64,000 nucleotides of DNA, taken from Loigolactobacillus bifermentans DSM 20003 (GTDB lineage: Bacteria; Bacillota; Bacilli; Lactobacillales; Lactobacillaceae). The position numbers and the translations under genes were made by a program. Location: NCBI RefSeq assembly GCF_001434575.1, contig NZ_AZDA01000079.1, positions 1 to 64,000 on the forward strand, written 5' to 3'. Of the stretch, positions 62,090 to 64,000 are shown piece by piece. Below the pieces are notes generated by a model. That model searched no databases. It had not been told where the DNA came from and saw nothing but the letters and a program-made list of their open reading frames with translations. Position 1 is the first letter of the stretch; every line of letters begins with the position of its first letter.

Positions 62090-63226
62090 CTAATAACGTT
62101 TCACACCACAGGCTGGTCCAGCCACTGGCATGCTAGCTTGTGGCATAATGGTCACTTTACCACCTTGTTGCAAGACCAATGCACTCAGGTCAACTAATAA
62201 GTTATGGTACCGGCCGGCCATGGTGGTTTGGTCTAACCAACCATCTGGCATGACCAGACCTGGCATGGTACCATCTTCAACCAATAATAGTTCTGCTAAA
62301 TTACCATGCACCGCTGCTTGCACCAGATCTGCTGCTGTTTCACAAGTCAGTTGCCGGGCAATTGCACTGGCATAATGTTGTTGCGCCATTTCAATCTGTT
62401 GCTGCTGCCAGGCCGTAAACAACGGCTGGATGGCTTCATCTAAGGCTTCCCCGGTAACGCCCACTGGTGACCGGTCAATGCGCAACGTAGTGCTTAAATG
62501 CGGGTTCTTATTAAAGCTTCTAAACAAGGCTTGATTTTCAGGTAATGCAAACAATACCAGTCGTTCAGACCGTTCTTGCGCTAAATAATCAGCCACTTGT
62601 TGATAATAACGCTCATGATCAATGGCCTGTGCTTCAGACTTACTTTGATGACTATGATAACTCACCTGGCCACTTTGACTGCCGTGGGTTTTAAAGTTTA
62701 AGTCACCACCACGTAGTTCCGTTCCCAACGCCTTTTGCAAGGTAGTCGGCGCATCGGTGGCCATTTGAACCGGCGATAATTGCTGCCCTTGATAATGGTA
62801 GAGTTGCCATTGATCTTGGCTTAGACATAATAAGTCAAACGTAAATTCACGCTGTTGTGCCGCCAACATTGGCCGTAGATCAGGATAATTGCCCACGGAA
62901 ACAGTGGAAACGGACACTTGTGCTAACCGGGTCATACGAATATCATCTAACCCAATAATGATGCCTAACCCGCCGGTTAACTGCTGCTGCCATAAATGGC
63001 TTTCTTGTAAAAGCGTCGCCATTTTCGTTTGATAAGGTCGAAAATCAGCTTCCGGTGCGAAAACAGCGAATTGTTGCTGTGCCGTTTTTAAAAGGTTTTT
63101 TAAAGTTAATTGTACTTGCGTGCGCGCTTGTGGCGCTACTGGCGTTGCTAAATATAAAGAAATGAATGGATTGGTAATTTCATCGTTAACGAGGTTGCGA
63201 ACCGTCATGCGTGTTGTGTTTTCCAT
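62090..63226 (-). CDS. baeRF-family protein (bacterial relative of eukaryotic release factor 1)
   Basis: This protein of about 378 residues is laid out like the bacterial archaeo-eukaryotic release factor family: an N-terminal part with ISLYLATPVAPQ, a middle RNase H-like segment and a C-terminal L7Ae-like part (AAVHGNLAELLLVEDGTMPG, then LLVDLSALVLQQGG). Family members are predicted to act at ribosomes in rescue or termination. The exact role here is not known. The start is ATG 63226, chosen over one 36 bases further up. Confidence 0.75.
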   Translation of the reverse strand: MENTTRMTVRNLVNDEITNPFISLYLATPVAPQARTQVQLTLKNLLKTAQQQFAVFAPEADFRPYQTKMATLLQESHLWQQQLTGGLGIIIGLDDIRMTRLAQVSVSTVSVGNYPDLRPMLAAQQREFTFDLLCLSQDQWQLYHYQGQQLSPVQMATDAPTTLQKALGTELRGGDLNFKTHGSQSGQVSYHSHQSKSEAQAIDHERYYQQVADYLAQERSERLVLFALPENQALFRSFNKNPHLSTTLRIDRSPVGVTGEALDEAIQPLFTAWQQQQIEMAQQHYASAIARQLTCETAADLVQAAVHGNLAELLLVEDGTMPGLVMPDGWLDQTTMAGRYHNLLVDLSALVLQQGGKVTIMPQASMPVAGPACGVKRY

Positions 63227-63653
63227 TATAACAACATCCTTTCTTTGTACAAGCTCAAACAAATAACCTAAATCAAGCGTACCAGCTTCTATTCTAAAAA
63301 GCGACCATTATGTTGAAACGGTTTCATTTGATTTTAATGTCAAACGACATTCCGTTTGTCGTGGAAATTCATAAAAACCCCAAATTGGTATACCATCGCT
63401 AAATGATGCTTTGATGACACTGCAATGCTAATAACAGTCATCAGGATTTTTACGAACTCAGCATTCAAGCGGCAAGCGAGCAGCTTGAAAAATAGCAAGC
63501 ACACCATCGCTTTCGGAATCCAGATTAAGTCCGTAGACACATAGTCTCAGTCATGTTCACGATGTTCCAACCCTGCTGTTGCCGAAGGACGTTCTTTACC
63601 AGCTACCTTAGCGAATCATTGCACCAGGATTTGACTTTCGTTTCCAGCCGTGT
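63227..63653. other. 427-bp gap upstream of ahpC with hairpins, no gene seen
   Basis: No convincing gene is seen; a 66-codon minus frame inside has no ribosome site. Local structure includes CAAACG / CGTTTG near 63342-63359, a hairpin GATGAC.CTG / CAG.TCATC at about 63412-63443 followed by T5, and a purine-rich segment near 63600. It may be a leader, a divergent promoter or a small RNA. Confidence 0.4.
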
Positions 63654-63668
63654 TTATAATGATTATGA
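63631..63668 (+). promoter_or_regulatory. ahpC promoter with PerR-like box
   Basis: TTGACT at 63631-63636 and TATAAT at 63655-63660 are 18 bp apart. TTATAATGATTATGA at 63654-63668 matches the PerR consensus TTATAATNATTATAA at all but one defined position and covers the -10, so a peroxide-sensing PerR would block transcription until oxidised. Confidence 0.75.
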
Positions 63669-63703
63669 TTTAAGAATTAATCTAACTTGCGAGGCGATGT
63701 CAA

Positions 63704-64000
63704 ATGAGTATGATCGATAAGCAAATTGAACCGTTTAAGGTGAATGCCTATCAAGCTGGTGAATTAACCACTGTTACGGACCAAGACCTGTTAGGCAAAT
63801 GGGCCGTTATCCTTTTTTATCCAGCTGATTTTTCTTTCGTTTGTCCAACAGAATTAAGTGAGTTACAGGATCATTACGCAGCATTCCAATCAAATGATTG
63901 CAACGTGTACTCTGTTTCTGAAGATACAGAATTTGTCCACATGGCTTGGGCGCAAGCCACCCCAACGATTGGCAAGATCAAGTACCCGATGTTAGCCGAT
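63704..64000 (+). CDS. ahpC: alkyl hydroperoxide reductase AhpC (truncated by window end)
   Basis: The first 99 residues of a typical 2-Cys peroxiredoxin are present. The peroxidatic Cys47 is in PADFSFVCPTELSE, and EFVHMAWAQATPTIGKIKYP agrees with AhpC rather than with other peroxiredoxins. The resolving Cys and the rest lie beyond the window, and an ahpF partner would follow if present. GAGGCGAT precedes the ATG by 6 bases. It probably removes H2O2 generated by pyruvate oxidase. Confidence 0.93.
   Translation, partial: MSMIDKQIEPFKVNAYQAGELTTVTDQDLLGKWAVILFYPADFSFVCPTELSELQDHYAAFQSNDCNVYSVSEDTEFVHMAWAQATPTIGKIKYPMLAD

Noticed and set aside
63340-63540. 66-codon minus-strand frame
   Set aside because: No ribosome site, atypical composition and overlap with hairpins.
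63540-63640. Known small RNA (6S, RNase P RNA, tracrRNA) in the ahpC upstream gap
   Set aside because: None of the conserved core sequences of those RNAs could be found on either strand.

Overview
The window looks like chromosomal DNA from a lactic acid bacterium of the family Lactobacillaceae. The reasons are a RexAB-type (AddAB) recombination pair, pyruvate oxidase, a lactate/glycerol-type MIP channel, many AGGAGG ribosome sites with frequent TTG/GTG starts, and a moderate base composition with gene-dense, mostly short operons. I cannot name the species from sequence alone. No rRNA, tRNA, CRISPR array, integrase, transposase or phage gene is recognisable.

Layout. 0-5.6 kb: small membrane and unknown proteins, a beta-hydroxyacid dehydrogenase/nitrilase pair, a lipoprotein, and an MFS exporter with its MarR regulator. 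5.6-12.8 kb: addB-addA. 13-14.5 kb: a HAD hydrolase, three tandem structured 98-bp repeats and an unknown protein. 14.7-22.5 kb: pyruvate oxidase with a palindromic promoter, an NlpC/P60 cell-wall hydrolase, small unknowns, a MIP channel, a SAP-domain protein and a flavodiiron protein. 22.6-29.5 kb: a BceAB-like ABC pair, an L-2-hydroxyacid dehydrogenase, and an OmpR-type two-component system cotranscribed with a D,D-carboxypeptidase. 29.6-34.5 kb: menF-menD-menH-menC. 34.6-44.2 kb: membrane proteins, an M50-like protease, iron-type ADH, an ArsR-controlled MFS pump, a cystine-type symporter, an ECF S-component next to a TudS-like desulfidase, and DUF4931/TauE proteins. 44.3-53.2 kb: TetR, a flavoprotein, two related membrane-anchored coiled-coil proteins embedded in four more copies of the structured repeat, an AI-2E family protein, MgtC, and a MarR-regulated ABC exporter. 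53.4-64 kb: DegV, a polyphosphate operon (ppx-like, ppk, ppx), a deformylase-like protein, MarR plus glutathione peroxidase, a baeRF-family protein, and ahpC cut off by the window end.

Common threads. Several genes concern oxygen and peroxide: pyruvate oxidase makes H2O2, the flavodiiron protein can reduce O2, glutathione peroxidase and AhpC remove peroxide, and ahpC has a PerR-box-like sequence over its -10. The men genes would supply part of a quinone pathway. A second thread is cell-envelope control: two-component system plus carboxypeptidase, NlpC/P60, a BceAB-like transporter and extracellular coiled-coil proteins.

The most unusual signal is a family of seven ~96-100 bp repeat units in three clusters (13.66-13.95, 45.66-45.86 and 46.44-46.64 kb). 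They share a three-stem fold although the stem sequences differ, with paired substitutions between copies. This points to selection on structure, as RNA or DNA. In one copy an outer-stem strand, read on the minus strand, is also the ribosome-binding site of a coiled-coil gene. I do not recognise this family.
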